A stretch of DNA of 33,813 nucleotides from Lachnospiraceae bacterium (GCA_017634255.1 JAGBNT010000080.1:1-33813); one strand, 5' to 3'; numbered from the stretch's first letter, positions 8,640-18,348 are shown. A program made the numbers and translations. Notes: generated from the letters alone by a model not told the origin.

Positions 8640-11060
8640 TTAAAGCTCCTGGCTCCAGTACGCCTGATTGTATATATCCGTAAATTTATAGAAGGATTTT
8701 ACAGGTCTGTCAAGCTTGATATTTCCTATCTCAAAAGGTTCTTCGGTCACAGTCAGAGTCTCTTTGGAGGTATAGCTGCTGTCGTAGACCTCATCGTATG
8801 TATAGTAATCATAGATGAACTGTATCTCATCTCCGGGCTTCAATTCCGCTAGACCGCGGGAGGAGGTCTCTGTAAGAGTCTCATCGTAATCCGGGTCCGC
8901 TCCCGCGATGAAACCGTCAGGGTGTTCATTGTCAAAGATCAGGATGAGATGCACCCGTTCGCCGTTAAGGTAGGCGGGCACATATCCCGAAATACTGTAA
9001 TCATCGCCGTCCCTTACCGTTCCGGTATGATAATAGGCTACGACCACCCGCCCTATTGAGAGCCAAGTCTCGTCGGTATCGGCATAGAGCTTTCCATCCT
9101 CGGTGATGGTATATAGATTGTCCAGACCCAGATCGACGTAGCCCTCTCCGTCGTCATAGAAGGAATTTAGGTTGACCGAGTTTACCATCTCCCACTGCTC
9201 TTGTGGAAGTGAGATATATTTTCCCTCGGCATCCTCATTCCAGGTAAGGGCGCTCCCGTCAAACTGGTTTGCTTCAATATATTCAGCGGTTTCCTTTTCA
9301 CCTAAAGCCCTGTCGCTCAGGAAAGAAGTATTCGAGCTGTCCAGCCCCTCTATGCCAAGGCTTCTGCCGGAGGACATGGCTGACATCAGATTCATGATAG
9401 AGGTCAGTGTCTGAAGCGAAGAGCCCGATACTCCGCCGCCTGTGAGGGAACCGAAGGGAGAGACCGTACCGCCGGTTGAAACCTGCCCGGATATTTCGAG
9501 GCTGGCAAATTCCCTTATACAGTCAGAGTACTCCGAATCAATACCTATCTGTGAGTAGGTATTGACTGCCCTATCCACGTTCGAGGCACGCTGATAGGGG
9601 AAATAGATGGAGATGCCATATGCATTAGTCATATTTGAGGAGGTACGGTTATACTTTACCGCGCTGAGCAGAGTTTCCGAAAGGGACTCTCCCTCTTTGG
9701 TTCCAAGACTCTTTGCAAAATTGACAAGGTCTATCTGGTCTATCTTGGAGGAGGAGGCAAACTCCCTGGAGCTGCTCCGTGCATTGGACACCACCTTGTA
9801 TTCCTTGTTTTTGATAAGCTCTGTCGTACCCTTTGCAAAGGACTTAAATTCATCTGTTACCGTTTCTCCAAGCTCTGCGAGATCCACTATGGAAAGGGTG
9901 GTCTTCTGACCGGGGCAATTCCTGTCACAGACAGTTACAAAGTCATCGATTATATTCTTTCCGATCTCGATGGTCGGCATGGAGGTGTTTTTTGACAGCT
10001 CATTCAGCCAGTTCGTGTAGTACCAGCCGACTCCGGGCTCGGTCTCCTCGGATGCGATGGCATAATCCGCATACTGTGACAGCATGAGGTCTGTCTCGAC
10101 GGTAGCCATAAGGCAGGCGTCGAAGCCCACAAAGTCATACTTTATACCGGCGCCCTTAAGAGCCTTATCTATGCCTGAAAGATCCATGGAGCCGGACTTC
10201 GGGTATTTTTCATCATAGCCGTAGCCGGAGATGGAGCCTCCGCCGTGATCCCAGAATATGAGCATGTTCCTGTCGGCAGGGTAGTTGGCATTGCAGTATT
10301 TTATAAAATCAGTAAGAGTGGCGGGATCTGTCATGGACTTGGCTCCCAGATCCTTTTCGAGGGCTTTGAGCCCGCCGTTTTCTACCTTATATATCTGATT
10401 GGTACGGCTGGAAATAACGTTATTCTGCCACTGGCTGCAGCCTCCGGTGTATACGAGTAGATTTATCTTATCTGACAGGGAGGCATCAGTCATTTCCGTC
10501 AGATCCTTTGTAGCCATGGAATGTTTTGATTCCAGATCGGTCCCGCACATATATACCATAAGGGTTATCGTATCTTCGCCGTTGCCCTTGATGGAGGTGA
10601 ATTTTTCCCGGGCTTCCCCGGCAACATTTTTATCCAGCTTTCCTGTATTGTTTTCTCCATTAAGCCAGCCGGTAGAAGTGGAGGAGACATTGCCGAAAAG
10701 GGAAGACAGTCCTCCGAGTCCAGCCAGCGCCGTAGAAGCAGCAGAGCCTCCGGAGGAAGCCGGTGTCTGGGAAGCGGTCGTGCTTTGCGCCGGCTGGGAC
10801 TGTGTATTTCCTCCCGAGCCGCTGCTTAGAAGACCGCCTAAGCCCCCTCCGCCTCCAAGGAGGACTACAAGTATTCCTATTATTAATGCCAGTTTACTGT
10901 TTACCGGACCCCGGGAGGGACCGCCCGAACCGCCAGAACCTCCTCTGCCCCCGCCGAAGGCGCTGCCGCTTCCAACAGGACCTCCGGATGAACGCTTGTC
11001 TTTATGGACGCCGGCAGTACCGTCCAGTACATGTTTTTCCCTGCCTCTTAAATCAGCCAT
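8640..11060 (-). CDS. Membrane-anchored clostripain-family (C11) cysteine protease
   Basis: The 806-residue protein has a hydrophilic, glycine-rich N-terminus (residues 1-54), one transmembrane segment (about 55-78), a Ser/Thr/Gln-rich linker, and a C11 peptidase domain. The catalytic pair is visible as His272 in FWDHGGG and Cys316 in FDACLMA, matching clostripain. No Cys or Arg-rich propeptide is obvious. The ~250 residues after the peptidase domain form an unrecognised C-terminal region. The reading frame extends upstream to 11345, but the ATG at 11060 is chosen because GGTGAGGG precedes it and because the extension is AT-rich and overlaps thrH. The domain probably faces outside, tethered by the N-terminal segment. 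Substrate is unknown; it lies divergently next to the peptide-export operon, which makes a role in processing exported peptides possible but unproven. Confidence 0.87.
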   Translation of the reverse strand: MADLRGREKHVLDGTAGVHKDKRSSGGPVGSGSAFGGGRGGSGGSGGPSRGPVNSKLALIIGILVVLLGGGGGLGGLLSSGSGGNTQSQPAQSTTASQTPASSGGSAASTALAGLGGLSSLFGNVSSTSTGWLNGENNTGKLDKNVAGEAREKFTSIKGNGEDTITLMVYMCGTDLESKHSMATKDLTEMTDASLSDKINLLVYTGGCSQWQNNVISSRTNQIYKVENGGLKALEKDLGAKSMTDPATLTDFIKYCNANYPADRNMLIFWDHGGGSISGYGYDEKYPKSGSMDLSGIDKALKGAGIKYDFVGFDACLMATVETDLMLSQYADYAIASEETEPGVGWYYTNWLNELSKNTSMPTIEIGKNIIDDFVTVCDRNCPGQKTTLSIVDLAELGETVTDEFKSFAKGTTELIKNKEYKVVSNARSSSREFASSSKIDQIDLVNFAKSLGTKEGESLSETLLSAVKYNRTSSNMTNAYGISIYFPYQRASNVDRAVNTYSQIGIDSEYSDCIREFASLEISGQVSTGGTVSPFGSLTGGGVSGSSLQTLTSIMNLMSAMSSGRSLGIEGLDSSNTSFLSDRALGEKETAEYIEANQFDGSALTWNEDAEGKYISLPQEQWEMVNSVNLNSFYDDGEGYVDLGLDNLYTITEDGKLYADTDETWLSIGRVVVAYYHTGTVRDGDDYSISGYVPAYLNGERVHLILIFDNEHPDGFIAGADPDYDETLTETSSRGLAELKPGDEIQFIYDYYTYDEVYDSSYTSKETLTVTEEPFEIGNIKLDRPVKSFYKFTDIYNQAYWSQEL

Positions 11061-11121
11061 ATTGATACCCTCACCTATATACCTAATATAATAATTGAAA
11101 ACCTTACAATCCTTATGATAA

Positions 11122-11150
11122 TATAATATTGATTTTTTAAAAGCAATATT
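11122..11150 (+). promoter_or_regulatory. Possible promoter and inverted repeat ahead of thrH
   Basis: A TATAAT hexamer at 11122-11127 lies in the AT-rich 126-base gap between the divergent C11 protease and thrH genes. It overlaps a perfect 7-bp inverted repeat, AATATTG at 11125-11131 and CAATATT at 11144-11150. No well-spaced -35 box was found. The repeat could be an operator, but in such AT-rich DNA it may be chance. Confidence 0.3.
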
Positions 11151-11186
11151 TGTGAATAGAAGTGAATCTAGCAGGGAGAAACGCAT

Positions 11187-11789
11187 ATGGATATAGTCTG
11201 TTTGGATATGGAAGGAGTGCTGGTACCGGAAATTTGGATAGCCTTTTCGGAGGAGACCGGAATACCGGAGCTTAGACGCACAACCCGTGATGAGCCGGAT
11301 TACAATAAGCTCATGCACTACAGACTGGATATTTTGAGAGAGCACGGTCTCGGATTAAAGGAGATACAGGAGACCATAGCAAAGATCGATCCCCTTCCGG
11401 GAGCAAGAGAATTCCTCGATGAATTAAGAGATATTACCCAGGTCATCGTAATAAGCGATACCTTTACACAGTTCGCGCATCCTCTGATGGTAAAGCTCGG
11501 ACTTCCCACCCTGTTCTGCAACAGTCTTGTTGTAGCCGGGGACGGGAGTATAGCGGATTTTAAAATGAGGATCGAAGGAGCGAAGCTGGCTACGGTAAAA
11601 GCCCTTCAGTCCATCGGCTTTAATACCATAGCGGTAGGTGACAGCTTTAATGATCTGGGCATGATAAAGGCGGGCAGAAACGGCTTCCTGTTTAAGTCCA
11701 CCCCGCAGATAATAAAGGATAATCCTGAAATACCTGCATATGAAACATTTGAGGAGCTTATGAGTGCAATAAAGGGAGTACTGGAATGA
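11187..11789 (+). CDS. thrH: ThrH-type phosphoserine phosphatase / homoserine phosphotransferase
   Basis: The 200-residue protein belongs to the HAD superfamily and closely resembles Pseudomonas ThrH over its whole length, beginning with CLDMEGVLVPEIWIAF. The nucleophile motif is D6-M-E8, with glutamate instead of the usual second aspartate, as in ThrH. Later motifs are ISDTF and VGDSFNDLGM. ThrH removes phosphate from phosphoserine and can transfer it to homoserine. GCAGGGAGAAACG precedes the ATG. Its last bases overlap the next start (ATGA), so it is translationally coupled to the HerA-like ATPase. That coupling and its position at the head of the export operon are unusual for an amino-acid enzyme; a different phosphorylated substrate cannot be excluded. 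Confidence 0.88.
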   Translation: MDIVCLDMEGVLVPEIWIAFSEETGIPELRRTTRDEPDYNKLMHYRLDILREHGLGLKEIQETIAKIDPLPGAREFLDELRDITQVIVISDTFTQFAHPLMVKLGLPTLFCNSLVVAGDGSIADFKMRIEGAKLATVKALQSIGFNTIAVGDSFNDLGMIKAGRNGFLFKSTPQIIKDNPEIPAYETFEELMSAIKGVLE

Positions 11790-13396
11790 TAAAAGAAGGC
11801 AAGATATGGCTTGCAAACGATGCTTCGGGCAATAATATATCGCTTTCGCCCAGGATGGCAAACAGGCACGGGCTGATAGCGGGGGCAACCGGTACAGGAA
11901 AGACAGTTACCTTAAAGGTTCTGGCGGAAACCTTCAGTGAAATGGGTGTTCCCGTCTTTCTTTCCGATGTAAAGGGCGACATAGCCGGAATGTGTGAAAC
12001 CGGAATCGACAGCGAGGATATGCGTTCAAGGCTGGAAAGATTTTCCTTAAGGGAAGCCGGCTTTGAATACGGGGCATACCCCGTTAATTTCTGGGATGTG
12101 TTCGGTGAAAAGGGCATACAGCTTCGGACTACCATATCCGAAATGGGCTCTGTGCTCTTATCCAGGATACTTAAATTAAACGATCTGCAAAGCGATGTGC
12201 TCTCAATAGTCTACAAGATAGCCGACGATGAAGGACTTCTGCTCGTGGACACCAAGGACTTAAAGGCGATGTTAAACCATGTGCAGGAGAACTCCAAGGA
12301 GTACGCGGCGGACTACGGGCACATAAGCCCCAACACCATAGGCGCGATAATGAGGGCGCTGGTGGCGCTTGAGTTGGATGGCGGAGACAGATTTTTCGGA
12401 GAACCGGCGCTTAATATAAACGATCTTTTGACTACGGACAGCTCAGGACGCGGTACTGTAAATATCCTGGCATCCGACAGCCTTATAAATAATGGAACGC
12501 TCTATTCGATGTTTCTGCTCTGGCTTTTAGGAGAGCTCTTTGAGACCCTGCCGGAGGTCGGAGATTTAGACAAGCCTAAGCTCGTATTCTTTTTTGACGA
12601 GGCGCATCTTCTCTTCGACGGAGCTTCCAAGAGCCTCATGGACAAGATAGAGCAGGTAGTAAAGCTCATACGCTCCAAGGGCGTGGGAGTATATTTTGTG
12701 ACCCAAAATCCCCGGGATATTCCCGACGGCGTCCTCGCGCAGCTTGGAAACAAGGTAGAGCATGCCCTGCACGCATATACGCCTGCTGAACAGAAGGCAG
12801 TCAGGGCAGCGGCGGACTCCTTTAGAGCCAATCCTGAGTTTGATACTATGGAGACCATAATGTCGCTGGGAACGGGAGAGGCGCTCATTTCATTTCTTGG
12901 AGAGGACGGAGTGCCGCAGATGGCGCAGAAGGGTTTCATCCTGCCGCCAAAGAGCAAATTCGGTAGCATAGACGGAGTCCGGCGCGACGGAGTGATAAAG
13001 GCTTCCCTCCTTTACGGAAAATATGCTGAAAGCTATGACCCCGATTCAGCTTACGAGTTTATTGAACGTATGGGTCTTGAAAAGGAGGCGGAGGCTGAGA
13101 GGCTGAAGCAGGAGGCTGCCGAAGAAAAAGAAAGGCTCAAGCAGGAAGCCGCCGAGGAGACGGAGCGGCTCAAAAAAGATGCCGCCGAGGAAAAAGAAAA
13201 AAAGAAGCAGGAAGCGGCAGCAGACAGGGCGACCAAGCGGGCGGCTAAGTCTGTAGGCAGTTCTGTCGCAGGAACCCTGGGAAGAGAGGTGGGAAAGACC
13301 GTGGGCTCTTCTTTCGGAAAGTTCGGGAAGACCCTGGGAGGAAACCTCGGAGCGTCTCTGGGGCGCGGAATTTTAAGTACGTTATTTAAATTGTAA
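11786..13396 (+). CDS. HerA-like (DUF853/YjgR family) ATPase
   Basis: The 536-residue protein resembles E. coli YjgR and the HerA/FtsK-type helicase-like ATPases. Walker A is GATGTGKT at residues 33-40 and Walker B is FFFDEAHL at 268-275. Residues 433-485 form a charged coiled coil containing three near-identical 11-residue repeats (443-475, pattern EAAEEKERLKQ). The tail (490-536) is rich in regularly spaced glycines and hydrophobics (GxxxG-like), which is a common ending in this family and may bind membrane or drive oligomerisation. The family's cellular role is unknown. The gene overlaps thrH by 4 bases and is followed 18 bases later by the HlyD-like gene, so it appears to be part of the export operon. 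Confidence 0.85.
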   Translation: MIKEGKIWLANDASGNNISLSPRMANRHGLIAGATGTGKTVTLKVLAETFSEMGVPVFLSDVKGDIAGMCETGIDSEDMRSRLERFSLREAGFEYGAYPVNFWDVFGEKGIQLRTTISEMGSVLLSRILKLNDLQSDVLSIVYKIADDEGLLLVDTKDLKAMLNHVQENSKEYAADYGHISPNTIGAIMRALVALELDGGDRFFGEPALNINDLLTTDSSGRGTVNILASDSLINNGTLYSMFLLWLLGELFETLPEVGDLDKPKLVFFFDEAHLLFDGASKSLMDKIEQVVKLIRSKGVGVYFVTQNPRDIPDGVLAQLGNKVEHALHAYTPAEQKAVRAAADSFRANPEFDTMETIMSLGTGEALISFLGEDGVPQMAQKGFILPPKSKFGSIDGVRRDGVIKASLLYGKYAESYDPDSAYEFIERMGLEKEAEAERLKQEAAEEKERLKQEAAEETERLKKDAAEEKEKKKQEAAADRATKRAAKSVGSSVAGTLGREVGKTVGSSFGKFGKTLGGNLGASLGRGILSTLFKL

Positions 13397-13414
13397 TGTG
13401 AGTGGGGCGAGAAA

Positions 13415-13897
13415 ATGAGCGAGAGTATTTTCAGACAGAAAAGTTTAGACAAGGTATCATCACCCGAGCAGCTTAACGACTATATCAGCGTTACGACTCC
13501 GGGAGTGTGGATGCTGATAGTCAGCATAATCCTTATTCTGTTAGGAGTCATAGTCTGGGGCTCGGTGGCTGAGCTCGATACGACGGTGGGGGCGCCTGTA
13601 ATCGTAAAGGATGAAAGCGCGACCTTCTATGTCCAGGCGGGGGATGCCCTTAAGGTGACGGTAGGGAAGCCTGTCAGGATATCCAAGGTTGAGGGAAAGG
13701 TGATAGGCATCGGCATTGACAGTATGAAAGCTGAGGAAGTCCTTGGAGACTTTGCCCTTAATGACGCCGGCTATGACGACGACACCATAGTGTATCCTGT
13801 AACGGCGAAGATAAATATAAATGATGGAATATACAGGGGTGAGATAGTCATAGACAGAGTAAGCCCGCTGTCATTCCTTTGGAACGGAGAAAAATAG
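13415..13897 (+). CDS. Short NHLM-type HlyD-like secretion protein
   Basis: The 160-residue protein starts like the membrane-fusion subunits of NHLM bacteriocin export systems: FRQKSLDKVSSPEQL at residues 6-20, then one transmembrane segment (about 31-52) and a motif leaving the membrane (WGSVAELDTTV). Full NHLM HlyD proteins are usually some 400 residues with a long periplasmic coiled coil and lipoyl domains. Here only about 105 residues follow the membrane helix, rich in beta strands and without coiled coil. A stop codon ends the frame cleanly and the next gene starts 4 bases later, so this looks like a genuine short form and not a frameshift. It likely joins the two ABC proteins encoded downstream. 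In a single-membrane cell it would present a small extracellular barrel. Confidence 0.78.
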   Translation: MSESIFRQKSLDKVSSPEQLNDYISVTTPGVWMLIVSIILILLGVIVWGSVAELDTTVGAPVIVKDESATFYVQAGDALKVTVGKPVRISKVEGKVIGIGIDSMKAEEVLGDFALNDAGYDDDTIVYPVTAKININDGIYRGEIVIDRVSPLSFLWNGEK

Positions 13898-13901
13898 TCA
13901 A

Positions 13902-16106
13902 ATGGCCGCTGAAACACCTAAAAAGCATATTAAACAGCCTGTGCAGAACAAGGTGGCGAAGGTGCCTGTTATTATGCAGATGGAGGCTTTGGAGTGCGGA
14001 GCCGCCTGCCTGACAATGGTACTTTCCTACTATGATAAGTGGATACCTCTTGAGCAGGTCCGAGTGGACTGCGGAGTTTCCAGAGACGGCTCCAACGCAA
14101 AAAATGTTCTTAAGGCTGCAAGAAATTACGGTCTCGATGCCGCAGGCTACAGGATGGAGCCGGAGGATATAAAGAAGGAAGGCATATTTCCGGCTATAAT
14201 TCATTGGAATTTCAACCATTTTGTGGTATTGAACGGATTTAAAGGGGATAAGGCCTATTTAAACGACCCCGCCAGAGGCAGTGTTACTGTACCCATGAAG
14301 GAATTTGATGAGTCCTTTACCGGTATCTGTCTGATGTTTGAACCGACGGATGCATTTGTGCCCGAGGGCAAACCAAGGAGTATGTTATCTTATGCCAAAG
14401 AAAGGCTCAAGGGGACCTCGGTGGCAGTGGCCTTTGTAGTATTTACGTCCATAATCACCTCTCTCCTGGGTGTTATAAATCCCGTTTTTTCAAGAATATT
14501 CATAGACCGCCTGCTTCCGGGAGTCAATCCCTCCTGGGCTATGCCTTTTCTGACGGCTCTGGCGGGCTTTGCAATCCTGCAGATAGTTACGATGTGGATA
14601 AATGCCATATATTCGTTAAAGATCAACGGAAAGCTGGCTATCGTGGGAAGCTCGACCTATATGTGGAAGATACTGCATCTTCCGATGGAGTTCTATTCCC
14701 AGAGAATGACGGGAGATCTTCAGATGAGAAAGACCTCCAATGCCGCTATTGCTACTAACCTGGTGCAGACGGTGGCGCCTTTGCTGCTGAATACCGCAAT
14801 GATGTTTTTCTATCTCTTCATCATGCTGGCAAACAGTCCGCTGCTGACGGCACTGGGACTTTTGAGCATAATCTTCGATATAATCGTGGCGAAGATCATA
14901 TCGAAAAAGCGTGTCAACATCATGAGAGTGCAGATGAGGGATTCCGGAAAGCTCGCCGGACAGACCGTAGCCGGAATTGAAATGGTGGAGTCCATAAAGG
15001 CCAGCGGAGCTGAGAACGGCTTCTTTAAGCGCTGGTCAGGATATCAGGCAAGCGTCAATACACAGACAAACAGATTTACAAAGCTCAATTCCTATTTGGG
15101 AATGATCCCTACCATTATTTCAGAGACTATAAACACCCTTATTCTTGTTATAGGTGTGTATATGACCATGCAAGGAAAGTTCACTCTTGGTATGGTCATG
15201 GCGTTTGACGGTTTTTTGCAGTCCTTCCTGTCTCCTGCCAGCACCCTCATAAGTGCCGGCCAGACCATACAGGAGATGCGTACCGAGATGGAGCGCATAG
15301 AGGACGTCATGAAATATCCTGAAGATGTCAGTTTCAAGACCGAAAGACCCGTTTCTGAGGACGATGAAAACACCACTTATGATAAGCTTAAGGGCAATAT
15401 TGAAATGAAGAACGTGACCTTCGGCTATTCCCCTCTGGCAGATCCGCTTATTGAAGGCTTCAATCTTAAGATGGAGCCCGGAAGCAGGATAGCCTTTGTG
15501 GGCGGCTCAGGCTGCGGAAAGTCCACCCTGTCCAAGCTCATATCGGGGCTCTATGAGCCCTGGAGCGGAGAGATACTCTTTGACGGGAAAAAGAGGTCGG
15601 AGATCGACAGAAACGTATTTACAGGCTCAGTGGCAGTAGTGGATCAGGATATTATCATCTTTGAGGACACCATAAGAAATAATATAAAGATGTGGGATGA
15701 TTCCATAGAGGACTTTGAGATGATAATGGCTGCAAGGGATGCGCAGATCCACGAGGACATCATGCAGCGTGACGGCGGTTACGACTATAAGCTTATCGAG
15801 GGCGGACGAAACTTTTCCGGCGGACAGAGGCAGAGGATGGAGATCGCCCGTGTGCTGGCGCAGGATCCCACCATAATAATTCTGGACGAGGCCACGAGCG
15901 CCCTCGATGCCAAGACCGAATATGAGGTGGTAAAGGCCATAAAGGACAGGGGAATAACCTGTATTGTCATTGCTCACAGGCTTTCGACGATCCGGGACAG
16001 CGACGAGATCATCGTACTGGATCACGGAAAGGTAGTGGAGCGCGGCAAGCATGAAGAATTATATGCAAAAGGCGGTTACTATACAGAACTGGTAACCTCA
16101 GAATAA
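13902..16106 (+). CDS. NHLP-type peptide export ABC transporter with C39 peptidase
   Basis: The 734-residue protein has three parts. The N-terminal C39 peptidase has the catalytic triad C32 (ECGAACL), H106 (NHFVVL) and D122 (NDPARG). A six-helix exporter membrane domain spans about residues 165-450. The ATPase has Walker A GGSGCGKST near 534, signature FSGGQRQR near 637 and ILDEATSALD near 660. C39 peptidases cut substrates after a double glycine while the transporter exports the remainder. The expected substrates are encoded 2-3 kb downstream in the same operon, each with a GG leader. It is not certain whether all GG-leader proteins elsewhere in the genome also use it. Confidence 0.92.
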   Translation: MAAETPKKHIKQPVQNKVAKVPVIMQMEALECGAACLTMVLSYYDKWIPLEQVRVDCGVSRDGSNAKNVLKAARNYGLDAAGYRMEPEDIKKEGIFPAIIHWNFNHFVVLNGFKGDKAYLNDPARGSVTVPMKEFDESFTGICLMFEPTDAFVPEGKPRSMLSYAKERLKGTSVAVAFVVFTSIITSLLGVINPVFSRIFIDRLLPGVNPSWAMPFLTALAGFAILQIVTMWINAIYSLKINGKLAIVGSSTYMWKILHLPMEFYSQRMTGDLQMRKTSNAAIATNLVQTVAPLLLNTAMMFFYLFIMLANSPLLTALGLLSIIFDIIVAKIISKKRVNIMRVQMRDSGKLAGQTVAGIEMVESIKASGAENGFFKRWSGYQASVNTQTNRFTKLNSYLGMIPTIISETINTLILVIGVYMTMQGKFTLGMVMAFDGFLQSFLSPASTLISAGQTIQEMRTEMERIEDVMKYPEDVSFKTERPVSEDDENTTYDKLKGNIEMKNVTFGYSPLADPLIEGFNLKMEPGSRIAFVGGSGCGKSTLSKLISGLYEPWSGEILFDGKKRSEIDRNVFTGSVAVVDQDIIIFEDTIRNNIKMWDDSIEDFEMIMAARDAQIHEDIMQRDGGYDYKLIEGGRNFSGGQRQRMEIARVLAQDPTIIILDEATSALDAKTEYEVVKAIKDRGITCIVIAHRLSTIRDSDEIIVLDHGKVVERGKHEELYAKGGYYTELVTSE

Positions 16107-16161
16107 ATATTAACTACAGCCCGAAGCTCTTGCTGCTTAGGGCATTAAACATCGGAGTAAT

Positions 16162-18348
16162 ATGGGTTGGTTTGACGAACAGATAAGACAACGAAAAATA
16201 AGTGACGAGGAAGCCTTCAGGGAAGCCTTTGTAGACATGGCAGGGATAGTTATGGGCGCCAAGGTGAAGGCGGCTATGCACGATTCCTTTGAACAGGCGA
16301 AAAACGCGATGGAAGAGGTACTTAAGTACTATCACATCCGTTTGAAGGAGTTTACCAGAGAGTTTGACGACTGGGATGAGGAACTGGATCACCTTATCCA
16401 TCCCTTCGGTCTTATGAAAAGAAATGTTAATCTTACCGAGGGGTGGTATCTGAATGCAGCAGGACCTATGCTGGGGGTGCTGAAATCCAATGGCACGCCG
16501 GTGGCTCTGATGCCGGGTACCTTCGGGGGCTATTCCTTCTTTGACAGTGACAGCGGAAAACGTGTTTTCGTAACCGCCAAGACTGCGGAGCTTTTGGAGG
16601 ATGAGGCGCTTTGCTTCTACCAGCCCTTCCCGCAAAAAAAGCTTACCGCAAGAGACATAGTTTCCTATATGTTTAAGAGCATATCCGTCTCCGACGTAGT
16701 CTTTATTGTGGTGGTCGTAGCGCTTGGAACCCTGATAGGCATGATAATGCCGAGACTTATGTACTGGCTGTATTCGGACGAGCTTGTAAATTCCGGCAGC
16801 GTCAATTCCCTTGTAGCTATCGCCATCTTCCTTATCTGCGTACAGGCGAGCTCAACGATGATGAACGTACTGCAGAGCCTTACCATGGCGCGCATACAGG
16901 GAAAGCTTAATCTTTCCATAGAAGCGGCTTCCATGATGAGGGTGCTGTCTCTTCCAACGGACTTTTTTAAGAATTACAACTCAGGTGAAGTCGTTCAGAG
17001 AATGAATTATATCACGTCACTTTCGACCACCATATCGAGTATAGTATTTTCCACAGGACTCAGCTCCATCTTCTCCCTGGTATATATAACCCAGATATTC
17101 AACTATGCTCCCATACTGGTGGCACCGGCAATGACGGTGATATTCGTGACCCTGCTTGTTTCCACACTGACTACTATAGTCCAGATGAGGATAAGCAAGG
17201 AGCATATGGAGCATATGGCAGCCGAAAACGGTCTTACCTATTCCCTTATCACGGGCATCCAAAAGATCAAGCTTTCCGGAGCCGAGAAGAGAGCCTTTGC
17301 AAAATGGTCCAAAAGCTATACCAATGCTGCGAAGCATCAATACGATCCGCCCATGCTGTTAAAGATCAACGGCGTCTTAAGCACCGCCATAGGTCTTGTC
17401 GGAACAGTGGTGATATACTTTTTCGCTATTCAGGGCGGCGTTTCTGTGGCGGAATACACGGCCTTCAACGCTGCTTATGCCATGGTCTTCGGGGCAATAA
17501 GATCTATCTTTAGCATAGCCTTTGACATTGCCGGGATAAAGCCCATATTGGAAATGGTAGAACCCATATTCTCGGCGCTTCCCGAGGTTGCAGGGGATAA
17601 AAAGGTGGTGGAAAAACTTTCCGGAGGAATAGAGCTTAATAATGTAACATTCCGATATACCGACGACGGACCGGTCATCCTGGACGACCTGTCCCTTAAG
17701 ATAAGACCGGGACAGTATGTGGCGATTGCAGGAAAGACGGGCTGCGGAAAATCAACTCTTATGAGGATACTCCTGGGCTTTGAAATTCCTCAAAAGGGTG
17801 CGGTATATTATGACGGCAAGGATATAAAAAAGCTGGATCTGCAGTCTTTAAGAAGAAATATCGGCTCAGTCATGCAAAACGGCAAGCTTATAATGGGAAG
17901 CATCTATGAAAATCTGGTTATTTCCGCCCCGTCGCTGACTATGGAGGAAGCCTGGGCGGCAGCCGAGACCGCGGGAATAGCGAACGATATCCGCGAGATG
18001 CCCATGGGGATGCAGACTGTCATCGGTGAGGGCAGCGGAGGCATATCCGGTGGACAGAGACAGAGACTCCTTATAGCCAGAGCTATTGCGCCCAAGCCGA
18101 AGATACTTATGTTTGACGAGGCTACCAGTGCACTGGACAATATGACCCAGAGAGAGGTTTCAGAAGCTCTGGACGGCCTTAAATGCACGAGGCTGGTAAT
18201 AGCCCACAGGCTTTCTACTATTAAAAATGCAGACAGGATAATCGTCCTTGACAAGGGAAAGATCATCGAGGACGGCAACTATGAGGAGCTTATAGCCAAC
18301 AACGGATATTTTGCGGATCTTGTCGAGAGGCAGAGACTGGATAAATAA
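16162..18348 (+). CDS. NHLP-type export ABC transporter, permease/ATPase without peptidase
   Basis: The 728-residue protein is the second ABC component typical of NHLM export clusters. Its first ~165 residues do not contain the C39 cysteine motif. A membrane domain follows (about 170-460), then an ATPase with GKTGCGKST near residue 526, signature ISGGQRQR near 628 and MFDEATSALD near 653. It probably pairs with the C39-bearing transporter as a heterodimer or works beside it. The start ATG at 16162 is preceded by CGGAG at short spacing. The 55-base gap after the first transporter contains no terminator I can recognise. It is the last large gene before the two small leader proteins. Confidence 0.9.
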   Translation: MGWFDEQIRQRKISDEEAFREAFVDMAGIVMGAKVKAAMHDSFEQAKNAMEEVLKYYHIRLKEFTREFDDWDEELDHLIHPFGLMKRNVNLTEGWYLNAAGPMLGVLKSNGTPVALMPGTFGGYSFFDSDSGKRVFVTAKTAELLEDEALCFYQPFPQKKLTARDIVSYMFKSISVSDVVFIVVVVALGTLIGMIMPRLMYWLYSDELVNSGSVNSLVAIAIFLICVQASSTMMNVLQSLTMARIQGKLNLSIEAASMMRVLSLPTDFFKNYNSGEVVQRMNYITSLSTTISSIVFSTGLSSIFSLVYITQIFNYAPILVAPAMTVIFVTLLVSTLTTIVQMRISKEHMEHMAAENGLTYSLITGIQKIKLSGAEKRAFAKWSKSYTNAAKHQYDPPMLLKINGVLSTAIGLVGTVVIYFFAIQGGVSVAEYTAFNAAYAMVFGAIRSIFSIAFDIAGIKPILEMVEPIFSALPEVAGDKKVVEKLSGGIELNNVTFRYTDDGPVILDDLSLKIRPGQYVAIAGKTGCGKSTLMRILLGFEIPQKGAVYYDGKDIKKLDLQSLRRNIGSVMQNGKLIMGSIYENLVISAPSLTMEEAWAAAETAGIANDIREMPMGMQTVIGEGSGGISGGQRQRLLIARAIAPKPKILMFDEATSALDNMTQREVSEALDGLKCTRLVIAHRLSTIKNADRIIVLDKGKIIEDGNYEELIANNGYFADLVERQRLDK

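Noticed and set aside
10399..11091. A 230-residue plus-strand open frame
   Set aside because: It is the reverse complement of the Gly-rich, Ser/Thr-rich N-terminal part of the C11 protease; the proline-rich translation is a composition artefact and there is no ribosome site.
11061..11345. N-terminal extension of the C11 protease by 95 residues
   Set aside because: The extension runs through an AT-rich promoter-like gap and into thrH, while the ATG at 11060 has a good ribosome site.
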